Positions 7,543 to 17,154 of a stretch of 64,000 nt of DNA are shown here, one piece after another. The position numbers were made by a program, and so were the translations under genes. The stretch lies in NCBI GenBank assembly GCA_964398945.1, contig CAYNOT010000020.1, positions 1-64,000 on the forward strand, written 5' to 3'. This DNA comes from JBGTGG01 sp964398945 (lineage in GTDB: Bacteria; Bacteroidota; Bacteroidia; Cytophagales; Cyclobacteriaceae). Within the stretch, counting starts at the first letter, position 1. The number at the start of each line of letters is the position of its first letter. Under the pieces are notes generated by a model. The model saw nothing but the letters and a program-made list of their open reading frames with translations, searched no databases and was not told where the DNA came from.

Positions 7543-8868
7543 ATGTTTGATAATTTAAGTTTTAAGCTCGAAAAGGCATTTCAAACCCTAAAAGGGCAGG
7601 GAAAAATCTCAGAAATCAACGTTGCCACCACGGTAAAGGAGATACGAAAAGCATTGATCGATGCCGATGTTAATTATAAAGTAGCAAAAGAAGTAACAGA
7701 TGAGATCAAGGTGAAAGCCTTGGGCCAGGATGTATTGACTGCGGTTTCCCCGGGTCAACTCTTGGTGAAAATCACCAATGAAGAACTCACCGCGTTGATG
7801 GGCGGGAAGAGTGAAGATATTTTGATCCAAGGCAACCCGGCCATTATTTTAATTTCCGGTTTGCAAGGTTCGGGAAAAACCACTTTTTCAGGAAAGTTGG
7901 CGAACATGCTTAAAAAGCAAGGCAAATCCGTAATGCTGGCTGCATGCGATATTTACCGCCCGGCAGCTATCGATCAGTTGAAAGTGCTGGGGGAGCAAAT
8001 TGGTGTTGAGGTTTATGCAGAACCTGAAAATAAAAATGCAGTTCAAATCGCGAAAGCAGCAATTGCACATGCAAAAAACAACAACCACAAAATTGTAATT
8101 GTGGATACTGCCGGTCGCCTGGCGGTGGACGAAGCGATGATGGATGAAATCAGTGAGTTGAAGGAAGTGCTTCAACCCGCGGAAACTTTGTTCGTTGTCG
8201 ATTCGATGACCGGGCAGGATGCCGTGAATACTGCAAAGGCGTTCAATGAGCGTTTGGATTTTAATGGGGTTGTCTTAACAAAGTTAGATGGCGATACCCG
8301 TGGGGGTGCTGCCCTTTCCATCAGAAGGGTGGTCGACAAGCCCATCAAATATGTCAGTACGGGTGAGAAAATGGAAGCTATCGACCGCTTCTATCCTGAC
8401 CGGATGGCGAGCAGGATTTTGGGTATGGGGGATGTGGTTTCCCTGGTTGAAAAGGCCCAACAGAATTTTGATGAAGAAGAGAGCAAGCGCTTAGCGAAAA
8501 AATTCAGAAAGAATCAATTTGATTTTGAAGACTTCCTGTCCCAGCTCCAGCAAGTAAAGAAAATGGGAAACATGAAGGATTTGTTGGGCATGCTTCCCGG
8601 AATGGGCAAAGCATTGAAAGACACAGACATAGATGACGATGCTTTTAAACCCATTGAAGCAATCATCCGCTCGATGACACTCGAAGAACGCCAAAACCCT
8701 GAGGTGATCAATGGAAGCAGAAAAAACCGGATCGCAAAAGGAAGCGGGACCTCTGTTCAGCAAGTGAACCAATTGATGAAGCAATTTGCAGATATGAAGA
8801 AAATGATGAAAACCATGAACAAAATGGGAGGGGCGCGTGCATTGTCGTCTTTAAACCCGTTTGGCTAA
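7543..8868 (+). CDS. ffh: Signal recognition particle GTPase Ffh (SRP54)
   Basis: A 441-aa protein of the usual Ffh length. N domain (about 1-85), G domain with P-loop G106-LQGSGKTT-114, D188-T-A-G-R, and T246-K-L-D249 followed by GDTRGGAALS, then the methionine-rich M domain from about residue 300 containing GMLPGMG and the repeated K-M clusters at the C-terminus that bind signal sequences and 4.5S RNA. It targets nascent membrane and secreted proteins to the translocon. No 4.5S RNA gene was recognised nearby. Confidence 0.97.
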   Translation: MFDNLSFKLEKAFQTLKGQGKISEINVATTVKEIRKALIDADVNYKVAKEVTDEIKVKALGQDVLTAVSPGQLLVKITNEELTALMGGKSEDILIQGNPAIILISGLQGSGKTTFSGKLANMLKKQGKSVMLAACDIYRPAAIDQLKVLGEQIGVEVYAEPENKNAVQIAKAAIAHAKNNNHKIVIVDTAGRLAVDEAMMDEISELKEVLQPAETLFVVDSMTGQDAVNTAKAFNERLDFNGVVLTKLDGDTRGGAALSIRRVVDKPIKYVSTGEKMEAIDRFYPDRMASRILGMGDVVSLVEKAQQNFDEEESKRLAKKFRKNQFDFEDFLSQLQQVKKMGNMKDLLGMLPGMGKALKDTDIDDDAFKPIEAIIRSMTLEERQNPEVINGSRKNRIAKGSGTSVQQVNQLMKQFADMKKMMKTMNKMGGARALSSLNPFG

Positions 8869-8965
8869 AAAATTTATACAAGCGGTTGTAAATTCTTTTT
8901 ACTTTGCAAAACTTGATTAATCAATATCCCGTTACTAATATTGGTTTACAGGTTTAAAAATTCAA

Positions 8966-9000
8966 TAAAAAAAGCTCTGGATGATTTCAGGGCTTTTTTT
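8966..9000 (+). terminator. Rho-independent terminator
   Basis: Stem AGCTCTG / CAGGGCT (one G-T pair) with a GATGATTT loop, flanked by an A-run and followed by seven T residues. It lies about 100 bp after ffh and 39 bp before the next gene. Confidence 0.75.
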
Positions 9001-9038
9001 GATAATAATTCTTATCTTATAATCTTAATTATCGAATC

Positions 9039-9536
9039 ATGAAAAAGATATTCTTAAGTTTTCTCTGCTTAGTATTTGTTATTGGTGTGAACGCACAAAA
9101 AAAGCGTCCAAGCCCTGCGACTACCGCTGAAGGCACAGTACATGGGGCAAAGATCACGATTAACTATAGCCAGCCCTCTGCAAAGGGAAGGAAAATCATG
9201 GGGGGGCTGGTTCCTTATGGGGAAGTGTGGCGAACAGGTGCAAACGAGGCCACTGTTTTTGAAACCGACAAACCTATCAAAGTAGAGGGAAAGGATTTAC
9301 CCGCAGGAAAGTATGAACTCTTTACCATCCCAGGTGAAAACGAATGGGTGATTATTTTCCAAAACTATGCGAAGCAGTGGGGTTCATTTAGCTACAAGCA
9401 AGAAAATGACGTACTGCGTGTTTCGGTAAAACCGGAAAAAAGTAGCGCCCCGGTTGAAACTTTTGAAATCACCGTGTTGGATGGAGGGGTTACACTGGCC
9501 TGGGAAAACACGAAAGTCGAATTTGACCTGCAGTAA
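9039..9536 (+). CDS. Secreted DUF2911 family protein
   Basis: A 165-aa protein with a signal peptide ending in NAQ at about residue 20. The mature part matches the DUF2911 family common in Bacteroidota: TINYSQPSAKGRKIMGGLVPYGEVWRTGANEAT in pieces, then a YELFTIP strand and WGSFSYK. The fold is expected to be a small beta-sandwich. The function of the family is not established. It stands alone between two terminators, so it is monocistronic. Confidence 0.88.
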   Translation: MKKIFLSFLCLVFVIGVNAQKKRPSPATTAEGTVHGAKITINYSQPSAKGRKIMGGLVPYGEVWRTGANEATVFETDKPIKVEGKDLPAGKYELFTIPGENEWVIIFQNYAKQWGSFSYKQENDVLRVSVKPEKSSAPVETFEITVLDGGVTLAWENTKVEFDLQ

Positions 9537-9562
9537 TTAAATTTCTTTCATTAATTGATCAT

Positions 9563-9595
9563 AAAAACCGGAGTATTTCGCCCCGGTTTTTTTTA
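9563..9595 (+). terminator. Rho-independent terminator
   Basis: AAAAACCGG / CCGGTTTTT stem with the loop AGTATTTCGCC and a long T-run, starting 27 bp after the DUF2911 stop. Confidence 0.8.
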
Positions 9596-9622
9596 TTTTA
9601 AAATAATACGGTTTATTCGCTG

Positions 9623-10063
9623 ATGGAAATCATTGGCCGATCGGACCGGGTTGACTTGCCCGAACTTGGTTTACTGGACATTCATGCAAAAATAGATACA
9701 GGGGCATTTACCTCCAGCTTGCATTGCTCCCATGCAACGGTGGTAGATGGGAAATTGGAATTTGTTTTGTTGGATGACGAGCATCCGGAATTTACGGGAA
9801 TGAAATTTAGCGTTGAAGAATTTACACAGCGCGAAATAAAAAACTCTTTCGGTGTTTCAGAATTGCGGTATATTATTTTTACAGATATAATCATTTTTGG
9901 GGAAGTTATTCATGCAGAATTTTCATTGGGTGATCGCGACAACCTAAAGTTCCCCATCCTGCTGGGAAGGACAATCCTTAGAAAAAGGTACCTCGTTGAT
10001 GTAGCACGAACGAATTTGTCTTTCAAGAAAAAGCATAACCGCAAAGCCAATAAAAAAGACTAA
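9623..10063 (+). CDS. RimB/ATP-dependent zinc protease family (retropepsin-like)
   Basis: A 146-aa protein with the aspartic-protease-like signature AKIDTGAFTSSLH near residue 22 and PILLGRTILRKRYLVDV near the C-terminus, which define PF05618. Members are often encoded with rimK. In Pseudomonas the equivalent RimB has been described as a protease acting with RimK on glutamate tails of ribosomal protein S6. Here rimK follows after 46 bp on the same strand, supporting that role by context. The lysine-rich tail (KKKHNRKANKKD) is probably disordered. Confidence 0.85.
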   Translation: MEIIGRSDRVDLPELGLLDIHAKIDTGAFTSSLHCSHATVVDGKLEFVLLDDEHPEFTGMKFSVEEFTQREIKNSFGVSELRYIIFTDIIIFGEVIHAEFSLGDRDNLKFPILLGRTILRKRYLVDVARTNLSFKKKHNRKANKKD

Positions 10064-10109
10064 TCAAATTGATCAGCACACTGGTCAGGTATTTTAAAAG
10101 AATTTAACA

Positions 10110-11018
10110 ATGAAAATTGCAATCTTATCCAGAAACTCCAGGCTGTACTCGACAAAACGGCTTAAGGAAGCGTGTGAAAAACGAGGCCATGATGTAGAGG
10201 TAATCGATCACATGAAATGTGTTTTGTTTATCGAAAAGAAAAACCCCATGGTGCTGTACCAGGGAAGGCGTCTTGATTATTTCGATGCGATTATACCGAG
10301 AATAGGTGCTTCTGTAACATTTTACGGAGCAGCCGTGGTGCGCCAATTCGAAATGATGAAAGTTTTTACCGCTGTTGAGTCGCAGGCATTAATCCGCTCA
10401 CGTGATAAACTTCGCAGTTTGCAAATCCTTTCGCGTGCCGGAATCGGGCTACCAAAAACGATATTTATGGATTACTCCCGCGATACCGAAGGGATAATTG
10501 AATCCGTTGGAGGTGCACCGGTCATTATCAAATTGTTGGAAGGTACACAAGGGCTTGGTGTTGTGTTGGCAGAAAACAAAAAAGCGGCTAAATCTGTAAT
10601 TGAAGCTTTTCATGGATTGAAAACCAGGATCATCATCCAGGAATTTATAAAGGAAGCAAAAGGTTCGGATGTAAGGACTTTTATTGTCAACGGCAAAATT
10701 GTTGGTTCAATGATCCGCCAGGCAAAGGAAGGGGAGTTTCGTTCCAATCTCCACCAGGGAGGGACGGCAAAATTGTATAAGCTTTCGAAAGCGGAAGCGG
10801 CCGCTGCTTTGGCCGCAGCCAAACACATGGGCCTTGGGGTTGCCGGTGTTGATATGCTTCCATCCAGCAGGGGGCCATTGATCATCGAAGTCAATTCGTC
10901 ACCAGGGTTGGAGGGAATAGAAGGCGCTACGAAAGCCGATATTGCCGGGGAAATAGTGGAGTACCTGGAAAAGAATGCCGGCAAGAAAAAAATTCAAAAG
11001 GATAAAATAAATGCCTAA
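10110..11018 (+). CDS. rimK: RimK-type ATP-grasp glutamate ligase
   Basis: A 302-aa ATP-grasp enzyme, the size of E. coli RimK, which adds glutamate residues to the C-terminus of ribosomal protein S6 and can make poly-alpha-glutamate. Visible features: MKIAILSRNSRLYSTKRL start, PVIIKLLEGTQGLGVVLAE phosphate loop, QEFIKEAKGSDVRTFIVNG, and the metal-binding IIEVNSSPGLEGIE. The C-terminal tail KKKIQKDKINA is basic. It is the middle gene of a three-gene operon; the next frame begins 21 bp downstream. Confidence 0.95.
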   Translation: MKIAILSRNSRLYSTKRLKEACEKRGHDVEVIDHMKCVLFIEKKNPMVLYQGRRLDYFDAIIPRIGASVTFYGAAVVRQFEMMKVFTAVESQALIRSRDKLRSLQILSRAGIGLPKTIFMDYSRDTEGIIESVGGAPVIIKLLEGTQGLGVVLAENKKAAKSVIEAFHGLKTRIIIQEFIKEAKGSDVRTFIVNGKIVGSMIRQAKEGEFRSNLHQGGTAKLYKLSKAEAAAALAAAKHMGLGVAGVDMLPSSRGPLIIEVNSSPGLEGIEGATKADIAGEIVEYLEKNAGKKKIQKDKINA

Positions 11019-11039
11019 TTTGATTGAAAATTTTCGCCC

Positions 11040-11990
11040 TTGAGAGTAGTTAAAATTGCGGGCAAGGAGATCCGCCCCGGAGAATCAAAAACAATCGACA
11101 TTAATATTGCAAGGCTTCCTTCGCACACAATGATCAATACACCGGTGTATGTTAGTCGTGGCATGGAAGAAGGCCCTGTATTGGCCTTTCTGGCAGGCAT
11201 GCACGGTGATGAGATCAACGGAATGGAAATCGTGAGACGCATTCTCGATGGCGGCCTGAACAGGCCCAAGCGTGGTACCGTGGTGTGTATGCCCATCATC
11301 AATGTATATGGTTTTCTAAACTATTCACGAGAAGTGCCGGATGGGAAAGATATCAACCGATCATTTCCCGGAAGGAAGGCCGGCTCACTTGCCAGTCGTG
11401 TTGCGTATTATTTAATGAAGGATGTTATTCCTTTTATTGATTATGGCATTGACTTCCACACAGGCGGTGCTATGCGTACCAATTACCCGCAGGTTCGGGC
11501 ACAACTTAAAGATGTCAAAAACCGGGAATTGGCGGATGCGTTCCATGCTCCGTTTACATTGGATTCCCCGTTTCGTCCCAATTCATTGAGGAGGGAAGCC
11601 GCACGAAAGAGAAAAAATATCATTGTGTATGAGGGAGGTGAATCCTTGCGCTTCGACCATCACGCAATTGAAGAAGGAATTGCAGGGGCACTGCGACTGA
11701 TGAAACATTTGAAGATGATTGACTGGGCTTCTGAACCGAAAGAAGAAAACAGGATAATTGAAAGCACCATCTGGCTGCGCGCCAAATATGCCGGACTCTT
11801 CCAGCCCAATGTTCAAAGCGGGCAACGGGTAACAAAGGGGGAGTGGGTAGCCACCATTACAGATCCTTTTGGTGAATTTAAGGAACGCGTTATCGCAACG
11901 AGAAGTGGCTATGTTATTGGTTTAAACAATATTCCGGTCATCAATGCAGGTGACGCACTCATGCACATAGGGATTGATAGTCTTGAGTAG
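11040..11990 (+). CDS. Succinylglutamate desuccinylase/aspartoacylase-family amidohydrolase
   Basis: A 316-aa zinc carboxypeptidase-like protein. Metal ligands are visible in GMHGDEINGMEIVR (H and E) and DFHTGG (third ligand), with an R-S-F-P-G substrate loop. The C-terminal part resembles a lipoyl-like hairpin (AGLFQPNVQSGQRVTKGEWVA). No ATG is available before residue 31, which would remove the first strand, and a stop lies just upstream, so TTG at 11040 is the likely start. The family deacylates N-acyl amino acids. In the rimB/rimK context it may process glutamylated or N-acylated substrates, but this is inference. Confidence 0.87.
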   Translation: MRVVKIAGKEIRPGESKTIDINIARLPSHTMINTPVYVSRGMEEGPVLAFLAGMHGDEINGMEIVRRILDGGLNRPKRGTVVCMPIINVYGFLNYSREVPDGKDINRSFPGRKAGSLASRVAYYLMKDVIPFIDYGIDFHTGGAMRTNYPQVRAQLKDVKNRELADAFHAPFTLDSPFRPNSLRREAARKRKNIIVYEGGESLRFDHHAIEEGIAGALRLMKHLKMIDWASEPKEENRIIESTIWLRAKYAGLFQPNVQSGQRVTKGEWVATITDPFGEFKERVIATRSGYVIGLNNIPVINAGDALMHIGIDSLE

Positions 11991-11996
11991 GGTTTA

Positions 11997-12038
11997 GTTG
12001 GTAGTTGTTCGTGTGTTCTAGTACTGTCAACTACCAAC
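11997..12038. repeat. 11-bp perfect inverted repeat between convergent genes
   Basis: GTTGGTAGTTG (11997-12007) and CAACTACCAAC (12028-12038) pair perfectly around a 20-nt loop. There is no T-run, so it is not a classic terminator, although it lies between convergent genes. The wording resembles other low-complexity intergenic repeats in the window (38.3 and 43.0 kb). Confidence 0.55.
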
Positions 12039-12085
12039 ACACCAACAACAATCAACTACTGCCCTAACGTCTAACATCTAAAAGA

Positions 12086-14542
12086 CTATTCCATTCGTAA
12101 GGTGTTCGAAGGATTTGTGCGCGCGGCACGTAACGTTTGAAAACTTACTGTAAACAAAGCTACCGCGATTGCCAATACTCCTGCCAGTAAAAAAATGAAC
12201 ACATTGATAGTGATGTGGTATGCAAATGTATCCAGCCATTGGTTCATAAAATACCATGCCAGTGGCCAGGCAATAACATTTGCCAATACAATCAAGATTA
12301 CAATTTCTTTTGAAAGTAATTTTAGAATACTGGGAACACTGGCGCCCAATGCTTTCCGGATGCCGATTTCTTTGATGCGTTGTAGTGTACTGTGGGTCGC
12401 CAATCCAAAAAGCCCGAGACAAGCAATGAAGATGGCCAGGATCGAGAAAAGGATAAGCAATTGGTTTTGATCGGTTTCTGCCTGGTATAGGTCCCGATAA
12501 TATTCACTGATGAAATTATAACCAAAGGGGCGGGTAGGTAAAAATTCCTTCCACGCTTTTTCTATCTGCCTGATTCCTTCCTGCATATCGGCAGCAGCTA
12601 TTTTTACAGAGATCGTTCCGAAGCTATTGTTCCTCCTTCCATAAAAAACCATCGGAACGATTTCCTGATGCAACGATTCAAAATGGAAGTCTTTGACAAT
12701 GCCGACCAACTTTCCTTTTGTTCCGCCATATTGAAATTCCTGATCGATTACGTTATCGAAAGATGTAAAGCCTATTTGTCTCGCAGCAGTTTCATTAATA
12801 ATAAATGATAGCGAATCATCGGTTACGAATTCCCGGGAGAATGCCCTTCCTGCTTCCATTTCTATTCCGTAGGTATCAAAGAAATCATGATCAATCGCCA
12901 CCATCTTTAAATTGACTTGTGTTGATACCAGACTGTCGCCTTGGAGTACACTTGCCGAACCGCTGGAATCGAGTAGCCTTCCGGTGGGAACCCGTGATGA
13001 GCGCCCCATATTTTTAATTGCGGATGAACGCAAGAGTTGATCCCGGAAAGTTTCATAATGATTATCGAGCTCTGAATAGTTGGGGAGGGTAATAATTTGG
13101 TCTTTATCATAACCAAGGTTTCGCTCATTCAGGTAATTTAATTGCTGTAGGGTAACAACGGTAGCAATTATCAGGATGATGGAAATCGAAAATTGGGAAA
13201 CCACCAATATTTTCCGCACCACTCCCTTTCCTTGTGAAGCACCTTTTCCCTTCAAGGTCAATACAGGTTTAAAGCCGGAGAGGATAAACGCTGGATAAAT
13301 GCCCGCTAAAATTCCAATAACCAATGTGCCCGTAAAAATACCCATGAGCAAGGTGGGATCAAGCAGATTTAAAGTCAATGTTTTGTTTGTGAAATCATTT
13401 AACCAACCGATCGTGATTTGAACAATTCCCAAAGCAAGAAATAAACTTAAAAATGTAGTGACAATGGATTCGCTTAGATATTGAAATATCAGTTGAGAAC
13501 GATCGGCACCCACTACTTTTCGAAGCCCTACTTCTTTCGCTCGTTTTGTTGCACGGGCAGTGGAAAGGTTAATAAAATTAAAACAAGCAATCAGGATAAT
13601 GAAGAGCGCGATCACGCCCATCATGTATACATTGTTGATGTTTCCATTCACCTCAAGTTCATCAGCGTGATCAGAATGCAAATGGATATCCGTAACTTTT
13701 TGCACATGTAGCTTGGTGCTTTTTGATGCGTCAAAATCCGCGGGTGCTCCAAAGTTGGCGATGGCGTATGTGCCAAAGTGTTTGTTGATAAATTCAGGCA
13801 GCTTATTTTCCAATTGAACAGGGTCTGTACCTTCTGACAATAACAGATATGTTCCAAAGGCATTGTTTCCCCAGTTCGTTTCGAGTGCCCTGCGACCATA
13901 GATATTATCGTTTTCAAGTGTACTAAAAGAAACCAGATAATCGGGGTGAAAATGTGATTGCCGTGGAAAATCTTTAAACACTCCTGTTACTTCCAAATCA
14001 AATTGACTGTCGGCACGCAGGCGTTTGCCCACCGGGTTTTCATCTTCTGCAAAAAACTTTTTGGCAGTGCGCTCCGAAAGCATGATGGTAAACGGGCGCT
14101 CAAGGGCTGCTGGAATTTCGCCCGCGATCATTTCAATATCGAATACTTTAAACAGATCGGGCTCCGCAAGGTAAAGTTCGTTTTCAGTAAAGTTTTTATT
14201 CAACTGCCCGTTTTCTTCCAATCCTATTACCAATCTAAAATTGATCGTTCTGGCCATTACCTCTACTTCCCCAAAATCAGATTTAATCAATGGCCCTATT
14301 GGAGGAGCAACGTTTGCCAGGCGTAAATTGGTAATTCCGTCTTGCGAAATAAAGTCGCGTGTAATGCGATAGATGCGATCCGACTTCGCGTGATGTTGAT
14401 CATAGCTAAGCTCATCGGAGATGTACAGATAGATCAACATGCAACACGCCATCGCCAAACCCAAACCGGCAATGTTGATGAAAGATGTTTGACTATTCCT
14501 GAAAATATTCCGAAAGGCAGTTGTGAAATAATTTTTTAACAT
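12086..14542 (-). CDS. MacB/FtsX-type ABC transporter permease
   Basis: An 818-aa protein with ATG at 14542. Layout: an N-terminal membrane helix (about 20-40), a large periplasmic MacB_PCD-type domain, three FtsX-type helices beginning around residue 310 (MMGVIALFIILIACFNFINLS, shortened), a linker with RATKRAKEVGLRKVVGA, a second periplasmic domain, and a C-terminal FtsX set after RIKEIGIRKALGASVPSI. The repeated KEVGLRKVVGA/KEIGIRKALGA coupling motif is the family mark. This double-FtsX form is widespread in Bacteroidota and probably handles export or mechanotransmission rather than import. No ATPase gene is adjacent. The paralogue upstream on the same strand is of similar length. Confidence 0.88.
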   Translation of the reverse strand: MLKNYFTTAFRNIFRNSQTSFINIAGLGLAMACCMLIYLYISDELSYDQHHAKSDRIYRITRDFISQDGITNLRLANVAPPIGPLIKSDFGEVEVMARTINFRLVIGLEENGQLNKNFTENELYLAEPDLFKVFDIEMIAGEIPAALERPFTIMLSERTAKKFFAEDENPVGKRLRADSQFDLEVTGVFKDFPRQSHFHPDYLVSFSTLENDNIYGRRALETNWGNNAFGTYLLLSEGTDPVQLENKLPEFINKHFGTYAIANFGAPADFDASKSTKLHVQKVTDIHLHSDHADELEVNGNINNVYMMGVIALFIILIACFNFINLSTARATKRAKEVGLRKVVGADRSQLIFQYLSESIVTTFLSLFLALGIVQITIGWLNDFTNKTLTLNLLDPTLLMGIFTGTLVIGILAGIYPAFILSGFKPVLTLKGKGASQGKGVVRKILVVSQFSISIILIIATVVTLQQLNYLNERNLGYDKDQIITLPNYSELDNHYETFRDQLLRSSAIKNMGRSSRVPTGRLLDSSGSASVLQGDSLVSTQVNLKMVAIDHDFFDTYGIEMEAGRAFSREFVTDDSLSFIINETAARQIGFTSFDNVIDQEFQYGGTKGKLVGIVKDFHFESLHQEIVPMVFYGRRNNSFGTISVKIAAADMQEGIRQIEKAWKEFLPTRPFGYNFISEYYRDLYQAETDQNQLLILFSILAIFIACLGLFGLATHSTLQRIKEIGIRKALGASVPSILKLLSKEIVILIVLANVIAWPLAWYFMNQWLDTFAYHITINVFIFLLAGVLAIAVALFTVSFQTLRAARTNPSNTLRME

Positions 14543-14744
14543 GGTTGTAGTCCTTAGTAATGAGTGATTAGTCTTGAGTATTGAGTCCTTAGTCCTTAGT
14601 CTTGAGCAGTTGTGTCGAGTTATAAGTTATGAGTTATGAATATTTATAGTTCTGTGTATACAGTTCTGACAACTCATATCTAATAATTTATAACTCATAA
14701 CTATGCAGTCTAATGTCTTGTGTCTAAAATCTTATGTCTATTGT
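14543..14744. repeat. Low-complexity intergenic repeat between permease genes
   Basis: The spacer is made of permuted short words: TCCTTAGTCCTTAGTCTTGAG, then ATAAGTTATGAGTTATG, later ATAATTTATAACTCATAACT, which is complementary to the preceding block, and finally variants of GTCTAATGTCTTGTGTC. The two middle blocks can fold back on each other. No coding frame is seen. Confidence 0.6.
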
Positions 14745-17147
14745 CTATTCCCCCTTCAGTGAATCCACCGGATTAGCGCGTGCCGCTTTGATCGATTCGT
14801 ACGCTATCGTTAATACTGCGATCACGATTGAAACAACTCCTGCTAGTACAAAAACCATAATGCTGATGTCGATATGGTAGGCGAAGCGCTCCAGCCATTT
14901 CGATAAGGCGTAATATCCTACCGGGACAGCAATCACAAAGGAGATCAACACCAGTTTAATAAAATCCTTCGACAACATTTTTGTCACCTGGGCAACAGAC
15001 GCGCCCAATGCTTTGCGGATTCCTATTTCTTTTGTGCGCTGCTCCGTCATGAATGCAGCCAGCGCATATAGCCCAAGACAAGCAATAAAGATGGCAAGGC
15101 TTGAAAAGATAAGCACTACAGTTGCCAACTGCCGGTCCTGATAGTAAAGGCTTTCCAATCGTTGGTCAACAAAACTAAATTGGAAATCTGTAGGAATAAT
15201 TTTTCGAAATGAATTTTCAATGGCAGCCATGGTTGAGGGGATATCTTTTGTTTCCATTTTTACCAACAGGAAATTATACCCTTCTGTGGTTGCATTATGG
15301 TAGCAGTATGCCCCGATTTCTTCATGCAACGAACCGAAATGGAAATCCTCTACAACACCAACAATTTCTGTGGGGTACTGCCAAATATTTTCCAACCGTT
15401 GGCCAATCGCCTCTTCGGGTGTGAATCCAAGATAATTGATTGCTGTTTCGTTTAAAACGACCTGAATGGTAGTATCCGTTGGCGATTTCTCTTGCGGAAG
15501 TGTTTTTCCTGCCAGGAGGTTTACACTCAATACATCCAGTACATCTCCTTCCGCACGAACCGTTTGAACGGAGAGGCTGGAAGGACTGTCTGGGCTTTGC
15601 TGTAGCGAACGGCCACTCGCACTTGTGCCCGGGTATGCTTGTGATCTTGCTGTTCCCAATACGCCCGGTAGATTTTCCAATTCAATCTTTAATGTGTTGA
15701 TCTGGTTTTTATTTTCTGCACCCGTTGTAAGAATGGCAACCACTTGTTCAGGATTGAACCCCAGGTTTTTATTTCGGATAAAAGTAAGTTGCTGATAAAG
15801 TACAATGGTTACGATAATCAGCAAAGTAGAAAGACTAAATTGAGTAACGACCAATGCCTTGCGCAAAGTACTTTGTGTACTCGAACCTGCTGAAGATGAC
15901 TTCAATACTTGCTTGGGTGAAAAACGGGATAAAAAAAGTGCGGGATAAAACCCGGCCAGCAAGCTGATAAATACCCATGCGGTCACCACAACACCAATAA
16001 ACCCTGGTGAAACAAAGATTATTTCTGAAATATTTTTTTGCGTGATGCTGTTGAACATCGGTAAGAAGAGCAGTGCGATTTGTATCGCAGCAAAGATGGA
16101 AATGAAAACATAGAAAGATGTTTCTAAAAAAAATTGCAGGATCAATTGTCCACGGGAAGCCCCGAGTGTTTTACTAACACCAACTTCTTTAAAACGTTTT
16201 TGACTTTGTGCGGTGGAGAGGTTAACATAGTTCACGACTGCAATGAGTAAAACAATTAAACCCAGAATGATTAAGATTTTAACCTGGGAAATATCACCAT
16301 TGGTTTCGCTGAAGGGCGCTTGAATACCACCCATGTATAAATGCAATTCATCAAGGGGTTTAATATGAAGATTGAACCACCGATTGTCTTCTTCGGGAAT
16401 ATTGCGCACCAACATTTCAGAAAGTTTCGCATCGATTACACCGGGGTTTACATTTTCATGCAAAAGAAAGTACGTTTCAAAACTGGCATTTCCCCAATTG
16501 AGCCTTTCCGTTTTAGCGAAATAATGCGTGGGGAATGCGCCAATCACAGGACTTTGAAATCGGGAATTTTTAGGCGGGTTCTTAAAAACCCCGGATACCT
16601 TAAGCTGCATTTTTTCATCATTGTCGATAATCAAAACCTCTCCGAGTACATTGGGGGAATCCCCAAAATATTTCTTTGCGGCAGTTTCGCTAATGATTAC
16701 AGTGTTGGGTTCCGTCAATGCGGTTGCTTTTGATCCCTGGACAAAATCAAAAGTTAAGATGTCAAGGATTTCGGCATCAGCCCAGGTAAAATGCTCTTCC
16801 ATTGACTTGATCTTATCGGTGGATACAAATGCTTGTCCGCTAAAATTATGATGGAATATTCTCCCTGATTTTTCGATCTCGGGGATCTCTTTTTGTGCAG
16901 AGGGGGCAACCTTATTGGGGACTGCATTCCATCGGTGAACCTCTGCGTCATAGGCAGCTTCTATATAGACCTGATAAATACGATCTTTCTTTTCGTGGTG
17001 TCCATCAAACGAAAGTTCATCCACAACATACAATCCGATCATCAAACAACTGGCAAGCCCAATCGCGAGTCCTATTGTATTGATCAGGCTGGTGGATTTG
17101 TTTTTGAGGAAGTTCCTGAGGAGGATTTTGAGATAGTTTTTTAGCAT
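14745..17147 (-). CDS. MacB/FtsX-type ABC transporter permease (paralogue)
   Basis: An 800-aa protein with the same domain order as its downstream neighbour: N-terminal helix, periplasmic MacB-like domain, FtsX helices with QSQKRFKEVGVSKTLGA, second periplasmic domain, and a C-terminal FtsX block after RTKEIGIRKALGASVAQV. The two genes are tandem on the minus strand, separated by about 200 bp of repeat sequence, and differ substantially, so the duplication is old. No ATP-binding subunit is in the window. The substrate is unknown; family members export peptides, lipoproteins or drugs, or regulate envelope processes. Confidence 0.88.
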   Translation of the reverse strand: MLKNYLKILLRNFLKNKSTSLINTIGLAIGLASCLMIGLYVVDELSFDGHHEKKDRIYQVYIEAAYDAEVHRWNAVPNKVAPSAQKEIPEIEKSGRIFHHNFSGQAFVSTDKIKSMEEHFTWADAEILDILTFDFVQGSKATALTEPNTVIISETAAKKYFGDSPNVLGEVLIIDNDEKMQLKVSGVFKNPPKNSRFQSPVIGAFPTHYFAKTERLNWGNASFETYFLLHENVNPGVIDAKLSEMLVRNIPEEDNRWFNLHIKPLDELHLYMGGIQAPFSETNGDISQVKILIILGLIVLLIAVVNYVNLSTAQSQKRFKEVGVSKTLGASRGQLILQFFLETSFYVFISIFAAIQIALLFLPMFNSITQKNISEIIFVSPGFIGVVVTAWVFISLLAGFYPALFLSRFSPKQVLKSSSAGSSTQSTLRKALVVTQFSLSTLLIIVTIVLYQQLTFIRNKNLGFNPEQVVAILTTGAENKNQINTLKIELENLPGVLGTARSQAYPGTSASGRSLQQSPDSPSSLSVQTVRAEGDVLDVLSVNLLAGKTLPQEKSPTDTTIQVVLNETAINYLGFTPEEAIGQRLENIWQYPTEIVGVVEDFHFGSLHEEIGAYCYHNATTEGYNFLLVKMETKDIPSTMAAIENSFRKIIPTDFQFSFVDQRLESLYYQDRQLATVVLIFSSLAIFIACLGLYALAAFMTEQRTKEIGIRKALGASVAQVTKMLSKDFIKLVLISFVIAVPVGYYALSKWLERFAYHIDISIMVFVLAGVVSIVIAVLTIAYESIKAARANPVDSLKGE

Positions 17148-17154
17148 GGGTTGA

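Noticed and set aside
8905..9000. Possible small RNA: promoter-like TTACTTTGC followed about 60 bp later by a terminator
   Set aside because: The -7 box is off by one from consensus and the hairpin is equally explained as the ffh terminator.
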